Shown: positions 42,022 to 49,355 of the stretch, one piece after another
How the letters are laid out: each line of letters begins with the position of its first letter
How positions within the stretch are numbered: the first letter of the stretch is position 1
Source: Nocardia australiensis
Lineage (GTDB): Bacteria > Actinomycetota > Actinomycetes > Mycobacteriales > Mycobacteriaceae
Length of the DNA stretch: 64,000 bases
Assembly (NCBI RefSeq): GCF_020733705.1
Contig: NZ_JAJFZM010000017.1
Location: 372,001 to 436,000 of the forward strand
Direction: 5' to 3'
The notes under the pieces: model-generated
Told to the model about the DNA's origin: nothing
What the model saw: the letters and a program-made list of their open reading frames with translations, nothing else
The model's database searches: none
Translations under genes and position numbers: made by a program

Positions 42022-42027
42022 TAGGTT
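42022..42027 (+). promoter_or_regulatory. -10 box of the tetR gene (leaderless)
   Basis: TAGGTT six bases before GTG 42034. The run of G between could alternatively act as a ribosome site. Confidence 0.45.
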
Positions 42028-42033
42028 GGGGGC

Positions 42034-42639
42034 GTGACCGAGACGGGGCGCCGCGAGCGCAAGAAGGCCGCGAACCGCCAAGCCCTGGCCGACGCGGCGC
42101 TGCGGCTGTTCCTCGAGCGCGGCTACGACGCGGTCGGCGTGCGGGAAATCGCCGACGCCGCCGACGTCTCGGTGGCCACGCTGTTCAAGCACTTCCCCGG
42201 CGGCAAGGAAGCACTGGTCTTTGATCAGGACGCCGGGCGTGAGACAGCGCTCGTCGCCGCTGTCCGCGAGCGTCCCACCGGCCACTCCATCCCGCAGGCA
42301 CTGTGCCAGCTGCTGCGGGACGAGCGCTCCCGACAGGCCCGCGAAGACCCGCGCTTCGCCGATTTCCGTCGCCTGATCGACACCACGCCGGCATTGCGCG
42401 AATACGCTCGCCGCATGTGGCTGCGCCACGAGAACGCCCTGACAACGGCGATCAACGCCGACACCGGGCTACCCGAGAACGACCCCGCCTGCCAGGCGCT
42501 GGCCCACTTCGCCCTCGAAGCGGTCACCCTCGTCTACGGACGAGACGACGCCGAGTCGGCACTCGACCGAATCTTCGCCCTCCTCGACGCCGGATGGACA
42601 GACACGACGAAGCACTCCACAAGGCACGGCGGCGCCTGA
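42034..42639 (+). CDS. TetR-family transcriptional repressor
   Basis: 201 aa from GTG 42034. N-terminal HTH: RQALADAALRLFLERGYDAVGVREIADAADVS (split: LRLFLERGYDAVGVREIADA), then VATLFKHFPGGKEAL. The C-terminal ligand domain has the TetR_C pattern (MWLRHENALTTAINADTG). Divergent orientation with the TetX-like gene implies it represses that gene until a ligand, perhaps the monooxygenase substrate, binds (inference). Confidence 0.92.
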   Translation: MTETGRRERKKAANRQALADAALRLFLERGYDAVGVREIADAADVSVATLFKHFPGGKEALVFDQDAGRETALVAAVRERPTGHSIPQALCQLLRDERSRQAREDPRFADFRRLIDTTPALREYARRMWLRHENALTTAINADTGLPENDPACQALAHFALEAVTLVYGRDDAESALDRIFALLDAGWTDTTKHSTRHGGA

Positions 42640-42893
42640 CCACACCACCGAACCGCTCGCGATTCCCGGTGTCGTTCAGGACATCACAGCCGAGGGTCAC
42701 GTCCCCAGCGGACGGATGGCGAATGGTCATTCGATCCGCGCAACGATCGCGCGCTATCGGCGCGGCGTTCCAGTCATCATGAGGCCAGCTGAAATGCACT
42801 CACATGCCGCATATCGCGTGTTGGTTAACCGTCCGAATCGGTTGACCAACAAGGTCTTCCTGCTTGCTGGGTGGCAAGACGAGGGGTCGGGAT

Positions 42894-43460
42894 TCACCGA
42901 TGTAGTCCCTCAGGCAAGTTTGGTGTCGATACCCTCGCGCGGGTGAACCCGAGAACTTGAGCGACCACCGCGCGCAGGTTGTCGTAGCGGACTTTCCCGG
43001 TCGGGACTCCGCCGAGGCGCAGCACCGCATGTAGGTGTCCCTCGAAGAACGCTCCTTGCCCCGCCGACAGCGACGCGCGATGAATTGCCTTGCCGGAAAA
43101 CGACATCCGGAAACAGAACAAATAGCAGATGACCAGCTCACCGCGCAGTCGGATCATGACGTCACCGAAGTCGACCTCGGCCTCGTCGCCTGGCCGGTGG
43201 GTTTGCGGGATGAACACCTTCGACGGGGCGCGGCCGGTCTCCGCAAGAATCTGCGGACGGCGTTGCCTCACATAGCGTCCCACCACCGGATAGGACACCT
43301 CGGACATGCCGTGCTCGTCGATCAACCGCTGAAAAAGCCGGGTCAGGGTGTGGCGTTGCTTACGCGGGGCGTCCAGATCCGCCAACAGGATCGCATCGAT
43401 GATCGGCTTGAACGGCTCCAGCTTCGAGGGCCGCGGCGTGTATTCCTTGCGTTCGTTTTC
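42894..43460 (-). mobile_element. IS21-family IstA transposase fragment
   Basis: Reverse strand, about 189 codons of the IstA middle region: YTPRPSKLEPFKPIIDAILL, RKQRHTLTRLFQRLIDEHG, VGRYVRQRRPQIL. It has the first catalytic aspartate in GDEAEVDFGD and the second in RYDNLRAVV. The N-terminal HTH and the C-terminal part with the catalytic glutamate are absent, and no istB follows. The frame runs into unrelated sequence beyond 43460, antisense to the beta-propeller gene, whose promoter abuts the fragment. It is a dead insertion-sequence relic. Confidence 0.82.
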
Positions 43461-43512
43461 GGCGCGGCAGGACCTTGTTTTTGGGGGCCAGCGTCGTGGC
43501 CCTGCAGCGTCG

Positions 43513-43518
43513 TAGGCT
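43513..43518 (+). promoter_or_regulatory. -10 box for the secreted propeller gene (leaderless)
   Basis: TAGGCT six bases before the ATG at 43525. Confidence 0.5.
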
Positions 43519-43524
43519 TCCGGG

Positions 43525-44436
43525 ATGAGGATATCGCGTACGCGTATTGGGGCGTTGTGCTTCGCGGTGGTGACCGCGGCCGGAGTTGCTTCCGCTGCTC
43601 CAGCGTTTTCTTCACCGTTGACGGATTGCGGCGAGTGGCAAGTCGACACTGTCGCTTCGGGTCTGGAGCAGTTGGAGAACCTCGAGCCCGATGGGCGGGG
43701 CGGCTTCTATGTGTCGGGAGACACGAAGGTCTATCACATCGACGGTTCCGGGCAGGTGCGGACCGTTCTGGAAAACCTGGCCGCTCCGGGCGGTTTGCAG
43801 CTCGACGGAACAATCCTGTACGTCCTCACCCGCACAGACGGCAAACTGTGGCAGCTGGATACCGATTCTGGTGAATTTTCGCTGTTGTCCGACTTTCCCG
43901 GGAACGGACTCCTGCGGTTGCCCGACGGGGATTTCCTGACCACATGGGTGGGCACCGAGGGCGGCCCGTCGCGAGGTGTGTCGCGCTATGACCGTGACAC
44001 CGGTGAAGTCGTCGCGAATTGGTCGCCGGTGCCGCGAGGGGAGGGGCTGGCGCTGAGTCCGGATCATCGGGTGGTGTATACCGATGATCTGTTCACCGGA
44101 CAGGTTTATCGGATTCCGCTGGATGCACCGGATCGGTGGACCGTGGTGACGACGCTGCCCGGGCTCTTGGCCGGACCCGACGATCTGACCGCAAGCGCGG
44201 ACGGCGACCTTTACGTCGCCGCCCACCTCGCCGGTGCGATCCACCGCGTCGATCCGGAGACAGGAGCAAGCTGCGCCATCACCGCCGCACTGCCCGCCGG
44301 TTGGCCGGGGCCCAGCTCGGTACGCATCGCGGAAGACGGTGACCGGTCGGCCCTGTATGTCACGTCCTTCGACGGCACGCTTCGTCGGTTGCGCCCGCTG
44401 GCCGATATGGACTTGGCTCCCGTTCAGGGCTTCTGA
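43525..44436 (+). CDS. Secreted SMP-30/gluconolactonase-like beta-propeller protein
   Basis: 303 aa. The signal peptide (RIGALCFAVVTAAGVASAAPA) is cleaved near 26-30. The mature protein is a six-bladed propeller: LEQLENLEPDGRGGFYVSG, GGLQLDGTILYVLTRTDGK, EGLALSPDHRVVYTDDLFTG, PDDLTASADGDLYVAAHLAG, DRSALYVTSFDG. The repeated ...DG.LYV... blades fit SMP-30/strictosidine-synthase-like folds. Two cysteines (TDCGE, ASCAI) may pair. The substrate is unknown. It is intact within an otherwise decayed segment. Confidence 0.78.
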   Translation: MRISRTRIGALCFAVVTAAGVASAAPAFSSPLTDCGEWQVDTVASGLEQLENLEPDGRGGFYVSGDTKVYHIDGSGQVRTVLENLAAPGGLQLDGTILYVLTRTDGKLWQLDTDSGEFSLLSDFPGNGLLRLPDGDFLTTWVGTEGGPSRGVSRYDRDTGEVVANWSPVPRGEGLALSPDHRVVYTDDLFTGQVYRIPLDAPDRWTVVTTLPGLLAGPDDLTASADGDLYVAAHLAGAIHRVDPETGASCAITAALPAGWPGPSSVRIAEDGDRSALYVTSFDGTLRRLRPLADMDLAPVQGF

Positions 44437-44449
44437 GCCGCTTGCCACC

Positions 44450-44748
44450 CCGGGTGTCTCACCAAGTGAGCTGCGCTGGCGCCACGATCGCGCCCTCGCC
44501 TCGCGCACAGCCTCCACCTCGACCACGACATCGGCGTCGGCGACTGGTTCACCACCCTCGCCACCCGTCCCAGGCCGGGCACCCTGACCGCCTGGTGGTC
44601 CCCGACCCGCTGCGCGCGACTGTGGGGAGATCTGGCCCGCCCCGACGGCTACGGCCGCCTCGACCCACCGGACACGGCACCACCGCCCGGCCCCGGCCAG
44701 GGCCTCGAATCGCGACATTGGGCGGTCACGGACGAGCTGAGCGTGTGA
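44450..44748 (+). pseudogene. Replication-relaxation-like protein, C-terminal fragment
   Basis: The forward frame ending at TGA 44746-44748 reads LAHSLHLDHDIGVGDWFTTL, then AWWSPTRCARLWGDLARPDGYGR. This is the LxHxLGVNDFF...WWSERRC..WGDxxRPDGYGR pattern of actinobacterial replication-relaxation proteins of integrative conjugative elements (recognised from memory). A matching upstream piece (SELRWRHDRALA) is in a different frame, so the gene is both truncated and frameshifted. Confidence 0.55.
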
Positions 44749-45223
44749 TGTGACCGGCGACGCTCCGGCTGGCATCATCGACTGCTGCGTTGCCGGACAC
44801 ACAACAGCCCGACCCAGATTTACGATTTTTCTACGATTTAGCGCCGAGTCACGCTGGGAAATGATGGGACACGGCGAGCCGCCATAGGACGACCAGAATC
44901 GATCTACCTGCACAAACGGGTTTTTTCGGGTTCCGTAGGTCAACGACGGAATCCAGGCCGGGGTATCCCCCGCTTTCCACGATTTGCAACCCACCGGCCA
45001 CCCTCCGGTATTCCCGTGGCCCGCGCGGCGAAGCGTCCCGCGATGAGCGCTCGCCCGGCCTTCCCCACCATGGAAACCGCGATCAGCGCGGCCGCGGCCA
45101 TCGCGCCAGTAGGATCTGGCGACGTTGTTCGGAGGTCGAGGATGTCGCAGGAGATAGGGCACATGGCATTCGACGCAGCCGCACACTCGTAAACGGCGTT
45201 GCCGACGTAGTGAACGAGGACGA
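44749..45223. other. 475-base gap upstream of the type VII-like operon
   Basis: It holds the right copy of the 18-base repeat (44821-44838) and several A+T-rich patches (about 44815-44850). No gene was recognised. It should contain the promoter of the four-gene operon; I see no strong -10/-35 pair close to 45224. Confidence 0.5.
44821..44838 (+). repeat. 18-bp direct repeat, right copy
   Basis: TACGATTTTTCTACGATT, one mismatch from the copy at 38159-38176 and in the same orientation. Confidence 0.45.
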
Positions 45224-45613
45224 ATGAGAGAGCCCCACCCGAACGTAAAAGCCGCACACGCCATGATGCGGGAGTTGAAACACCGCATCGCCACTGTGCA
45301 GGAACGGGCCGATGGGATCGTCGCGCGTCGCCCATCTCCGAGCGGTCTGGTTATCCCCGAGGTCGACGCGAAGGGCCGGCTGCGGGACCTTTATCTGGCG
45401 CCCGGCACCTGTGATCGGTTCGACAATCAGGAACTGGCCGCCGACATCATGGCCGCCATCACCGAGAGCACCGCGGACGCGCGGCGGCAGTACCACATCG
45501 CCATGAACGACCCCGACAATCTGCCGCGGCCGATCGAGGAGACCATGCGGGAATGGCAGGCGAGGACCGAACCGAACCGGCAGGTCCCCAATTTTGGGAA
45601 GGCGGAAGAATAA
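45224..45613 (+). CDS. YbaB/EbfC-like protein of a type VII secretion-like operon
   Basis: 129 aa from ATG 45224 (GAGGACGA directly upstream). The helix-strand-strand-helix order of YbaB is visible: a long helix (AHAMMRELKHRIATVQERAD), two strands (GLVIPEVDAKGRLRDLYLAPG) and a second helix (ELAADIMAAITESTADARR). Such proteins, for example EspL/EccL-type, are regular companions of ESX substrates in mycobacteria and Nocardia. It is the first gene of four, 33 bases before the next. Confidence 0.7.
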   Translation: MREPHPNVKAAHAMMRELKHRIATVQERADGIVARRPSPSGLVIPEVDAKGRLRDLYLAPGTCDRFDNQELAADIMAAITESTADARRQYHIAMNDPDNLPRPIEETMREWQARTEPNRQVPNFGKAEE

Positions 45614-45646
45614 TTCCCGGATAAACGGCGGGAGGACCGACAGAAC

Positions 45647-47599
45647 ATGCCCAACTACCTGGATCTCGAGCCGCCTCAGCTGCTCAAAGTCGCCGAGCAG
45701 CACGACGAGGCCGCCGCGAAAATCCGGAAGTGGGGTGAAATCCCGCATACCTGGCTCGCCGAATTCGAACCTACCTACGGCACGCTTGCCGAGCCGGTGC
45801 GGTCGGCTCTGGTGGATTACTACAACAGGCGTCACGACAGCGCGGAGCGCCAGGCCATCGCCCATGAGCGGGCGCGAGACCAATTGATCAAGGCGGCAGC
45901 GGAACTCGCGCGCTCGGACGACGACGGCGGGCACGACATCACGCAGACCGGTAATTTCGGCCAGACGGCCCCGCCGGGTAGTCCCGCACCCGCCGCACCA
46001 GCGAATCCCGTGGCGCCGGTGTATACCGGCGGCCCGGATACGCCGATCGCGAACGACCCCCAACCGAGGCAGCCTGCCGCCACCACACCGGACCCCTCCA
46101 CGGGCAGAACCGACGGGACCGGCCGCCCCGACCAAGTTCCACTACCCCCTGCCGCGTCGGCACCGCCGCCGGTCCTGTCGATGCCACACCTCTCCGACAC
46201 CTCGCCCTCCGGAGCCACCCCGGCGTCCGAGTACCCGACCGACCTCGGTATATCGGAGCCAACAGCCACCGGCGCCGACACGAACAGTGCCGCCGGTGTG
46301 ACCGATGGGATGATGGCCGCGCCACTGCCGACCGGCCCGGCCCTGGCCCCGGCGGCGGTCGCGGCCGGTGGCGCGGGCACGGCACCATCGGCACCACTGT
46401 CGGCAGGCCCATTTGTGGCAGCCGTCCATGCGGCGGAGAACAGGCGGTCGCTACCACCGCTCGTGGTAGGCGATCGACTCGAAGACGACCTGGTACTCGC
46501 CCGCACGCTGCTCGCCGCAATCCTTGTCGCCGTTGCCGATTCGGCACCCGGTCCGGAATGGGCGGTGGCGGTGTGGCGGACATCCTTCGGACCCGTTATT
46601 TTCCTGACCTCCACCGAGGGACGCGGCTGGATTCCCCCCGGGCTGTTGCTGCCGTCGGAGGTCGCCCTGCCGTGGCGGTGGAACCCGGACATCGGCACCG
46701 CGGCACTGGAGGCCATCGCGGCATTGGAAGGCACCACCGACCCGGCGCGGATGCTCGCCGAGTTCGGCTCGAAGGGGAGCAGGAACGATCAGGTCCGGCT
46801 GAGCGCCCTGGTGTCGTCCGCGGCCATCCCCGACAGTCTGCGCGCAACCCTCGGTCACGATGTCGCCATCGAGGACTGGGTGCCCGCCGCCGAGTCCGCC
46901 GTCGACCTCACCGTGCCCGGTACCGGGCTGGTCGACCGACTCGCGCTGGCCGGCTCGGACGAGTTGCTACAGCAGGCGTCGACGGTGCCCGAAACCGATA
47001 TTCGGGCCAAATGCCTCCAGCTGGCCCAGGCCGCGGATATGGGGGTCCAAGCCGCCGTCTCCGACGTCGATCGGGAGACCGCCATCCACCGCGCCCTGCG
47101 GCGGCAAATCCTCGATGCGCTGCACTCCGGCCGGCCCATCCCGGCGGGTTGGTGGGGCCAGCTACGCGCCGCCGATGACACGGCCGCGGCGGCACTGCGG
47201 TCACGACGGGTGAATGTGTCGTATGTTTCCGTCGATGCCCACCCGGACACACCGACCACGGAAGCCTTGCGCGACAAGGTTTTCCAGCGCCGCGCGGATG
47301 CACTGCTGCTGTTATTCGCCGGTGGCGAACCCGACCGGCAGACGCTGCGTGACGCGCTCTACGACTATGGCCAGATAGTTGATCACCCACTGTTCCCACC
47401 GGCAGCACGCGCGGTGGCGATGCGAACGGCCGAGGCGACCGGCACCGGTCGGGCGGTCTCGAACGTCGACAGTGGGCGCGGCACCGCCGCCGTCAGCGTC
47501 AGTTCCGACGCTCTCGGCGGGCCGCCGCCGTCCATCACCGAGTTATTGAGAGGTCCGGCGGAGTCCGAGCGCTTCAGTGAGCAGAGGAGAGCACGATGA
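45647..47599 (+). CDS. ESX/EspC-like N-terminal protein with long linker and C-terminal domain
   Basis: 650 aa from ATG 45647 (GGGAGG upstream). Residues 1-90 look like an EspC/WXG-type helical hairpin (YLDLEPPQLLKVAEQHDEAA, then TYGTLAEPVRSALVDYYNRR). Residues 95-245 are Pro/Ala/Thr/Ser-rich and disordered. Residues 255-600 form an uncharacterised folded region. Its start (ARTLLAAILVAVADS, WAVAVWRTSFGPVIFLTSTE, GRGWIPPGLLLPSEV) recalls domains in mycobacterial ESX-linked proteins such as Rv3899c; this resemblance is tentative. No membrane segment. It is probably a secreted or secretion-accessory protein. The stop overlaps the next start by four bases (ATGA). Confidence 0.6.
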   Translation: MPNYLDLEPPQLLKVAEQHDEAAAKIRKWGEIPHTWLAEFEPTYGTLAEPVRSALVDYYNRRHDSAERQAIAHERARDQLIKAAAELARSDDDGGHDITQTGNFGQTAPPGSPAPAAPANPVAPVYTGGPDTPIANDPQPRQPAATTPDPSTGRTDGTGRPDQVPLPPAASAPPPVLSMPHLSDTSPSGATPASEYPTDLGISEPTATGADTNSAAGVTDGMMAAPLPTGPALAPAAVAAGGAGTAPSAPLSAGPFVAAVHAAENRRSLPPLVVGDRLEDDLVLARTLLAAILVAVADSAPGPEWAVAVWRTSFGPVIFLTSTEGRGWIPPGLLLPSEVALPWRWNPDIGTAALEAIAALEGTTDPARMLAEFGSKGSRNDQVRLSALVSSAAIPDSLRATLGHDVAIEDWVPAAESAVDLTVPGTGLVDRLALAGSDELLQQASTVPETDIRAKCLQLAQAADMGVQAAVSDVDRETAIHRALRRQILDALHSGRPIPAGWWGQLRAADDTAAAALRSRRVNVSYVSVDAHPDTPTTEALRDKVFQRRADALLLLFAGGEPDRQTLRDALYDYGQIVDHPLFPPAARAVAMRTAEATGTGRAVSNVDSGRGTAAVSVSSDALGGPPPSITELLRGPAESERFSEQRRAR

Positions 47600-49353
47600 G
47601 CGATGTAGACGACGCCGTCGGCAAGGTCAAAAAACACTTCGAGCCGGGGAGCTGGAACGGCGGCTTCGGCTTCCAGGACGACCAGGCCAAAGATTCGCTG
47701 AATGCGCTGTCCAAATTGAGATCGAAGGAATTCGAGGATGCGTTCAAACAACTCAAGGACATCAGCCATAGCACCGCCGCCGGCGGTAAGGGTAACGTCC
47801 AAAATAAACAATATTTGAGCGATATGCTCACAGACAAAGCCGACGAGATGAAGGAGGCCGACAAAGAAAAATACAAAGGCATCATCGACGCATTCAAGTC
47901 CGGCAAACCGGACGATTATATTGAGGCCAAAAGGAAGCAAGAGGAAGCGGCCGAAAAGCCGAAGTACGGACGTTTCGGCTGGAACGGCGAGCAAGATGAG
48001 GACGGAAAGCACTTCAAGGTTATCGACTTATGGGAACCAAAGGGTGCAAGCGAGGCGCTGAAGCTTCTGATCAGGGATACCGAGTACACCATGCAGTGGC
48101 AGCTGGACACGCTCGGCGCCGGTAATCCGAAGGCCGCTCCCGATTTCAGCAATCTGATCGAGAGCGATTCGGTCAGTGACGTAGACGGCTGGTCCGCCGT
48201 GCGAGAAAAGCACGGGGAACTAAAAGACAGACTGACCGCCCAGAAGAAAAAACACGATGAAGAAAACAAGGACGTCAAGAGCGATACGTACGACTCCAAG
48301 CTACTGGGTGCCGATACGGTCAAGAAATTCCTGCGCATCAAGGATGAGCTCAACGAACACCTCAAGTTCAAGCTCGATCTCGCCGTCACCAACCGTGTCG
48401 GCGACAAGCTCATGGACGACAACTATCAGCGCACCAGCAGTGGCGGCGCCCCCGCGACGGTCCTCTACGAGAAGGACAAGAAGACGGGCACATTCGTTCT
48501 GACCGACGAAACCGAACAGCAGTACTACGTCAAGTACATCAATAGCGCTACGGCCAGCTGGGAAAAGGCGTTCAACCTAGCTGAAAAAGAACTGCTGGAA
48601 AATGCCGGGAAAATCGACAAGCGTGATCCCGGCGACCCCAAGGGTTCCGGCAAACCGAAAGGTTCCGGCGACCCCAAGGGTTCCGGCGCCCCGAAAGGTT
48701 CCGGCGCCCCCAAGGGTTCTGGCGCCCCGCAAGGTTCCGGCGCCCCCAAGGGTTCCGGCGCCCCGGAGGGTAATCAGACTCCGACGACAAGCACTCCCCC
48801 TGACCCGCTGGACAGCCTGGGCGATAAGCCCTCGAAACCCAGTACACCCGACCCTACGTCCAGCGACCCGGGACAGAATACGAACCCCGGCGGCGGGGCG
48901 CGGCAAGGCTCTGCCGCGGGCGGAGGCGGGGGCTTGGACATCATGGGCATGGTGATGCCGTTGATCATGGCGGCGGGAACCGTGATCCCCACGGTAGCTC
49001 AGGCAATCAAGCAGCAGCAGGATGACGAAAAGCGCTCGAAGGAAGAGCGCGAAGAGCGCGAACAGGAAAAGCAGGAAAAGGCGGAGCAACAACAACCGCC
49101 TGCGGTCGATGCTCAGCAGGCCGCCGTCCCCGGTCAGCCTCCCGCTGTCAGCGCGCCTGCCCCCGCCGGTGCCCCGCCTGCCGTCAACACCGACAACAAC
49201 AGCGACGCCCAGGCGGATCCCGCCAACGGCGGTCCGACGGCAACCGAACCGCCCCAGGCAGCGCCGCCGGCACTGCCCACCCTCCCCATCCCGAAGCTGT
49301 CCGTCCCGCCCGCACCGCCCGCAGTCCCGGCCCCCGCCACCGGGCAAGTCTGA
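47596..49353 (+). CDS. Lysine-rich protein with PKGSGA hexapeptide repeats
   Basis: 585 aa, coupled to the preceding gene by an ATGA overlap. Residues 1-345 are strongly charged and helical (many Lys, Asp and Glu; SLNALSKLRSKEFEDAFKQL, KADEMKEADKEKYKGIIDAF). Residues 348-389 are seven PKGSGA-type hexapeptides. Residues 448-469 form one hydrophobic segment (MGMVMPLIMAAGTVIPTVAQ). Then a Lys/Glu/Gln coiled stretch (about 475-500) and a Pro/Ala-rich tail follow. The first kilobase has visibly more A/T, especially AAA and GAA codons, than its neighbours. No family was recognised. It could be a secreted effector or structural partner of the ESX-like protein. Confidence 0.6.
   Translation: MSDVDDAVGKVKKHFEPGSWNGGFGFQDDQAKDSLNALSKLRSKEFEDAFKQLKDISHSTAAGGKGNVQNKQYLSDMLTDKADEMKEADKEKYKGIIDAFKSGKPDDYIEAKRKQEEAAEKPKYGRFGWNGEQDEDGKHFKVIDLWEPKGASEALKLLIRDTEYTMQWQLDTLGAGNPKAAPDFSNLIESDSVSDVDGWSAVREKHGELKDRLTAQKKKHDEENKDVKSDTYDSKLLGADTVKKFLRIKDELNEHLKFKLDLAVTNRVGDKLMDDNYQRTSSGGAPATVLYEKDKKTGTFVLTDETEQQYYVKYINSATASWEKAFNLAEKELLENAGKIDKRDPGDPKGSGKPKGSGDPKGSGAPKGSGAPKGSGAPQGSGAPKGSGAPEGNQTPTTSTPPDPLDSLGDKPSKPSTPDPTSSDPGQNTNPGGGARQGSAAGGGGGLDIMGMVMPLIMAAGTVIPTVAQAIKQQQDDEKRSKEEREEREQEKQEKAEQQQPPAVDAQQAAVPGQPPAVSAPAPAGAPPAVNTDNNSDAQADPANGGPTATEPPQAAPPALPTLPIPKLSVPPAPPAVPAPATGQV
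48637..48762 (+). repeat. Seven 18-bp tandem repeats encoding PKGSG(A/D/K)
   Basis: Seven in-frame 18-base units (core cccaagggttccggcgcc with small changes), encoding PKGSGK, PKGSGD, PKGSGA x3, PQGSGA, PKGSGA. A partial eighth unit (PEG) follows. They form a flexible linker before the hydrophobic segment of the 585-aa protein. Confidence 0.9.
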
Positions 49354-49355
49354 CG

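Noticed and set aside
42800..43141. Cys/Ser-rich reverse frame overlapping the IstA fragment
   Set aside because: Out-of-frame shadow of the transposase remnant.
48637..48762. Regular short repeats considered as a CRISPR array
   Set aside because: The units are contiguous, without spacers, in frame and encode PKGSGA.
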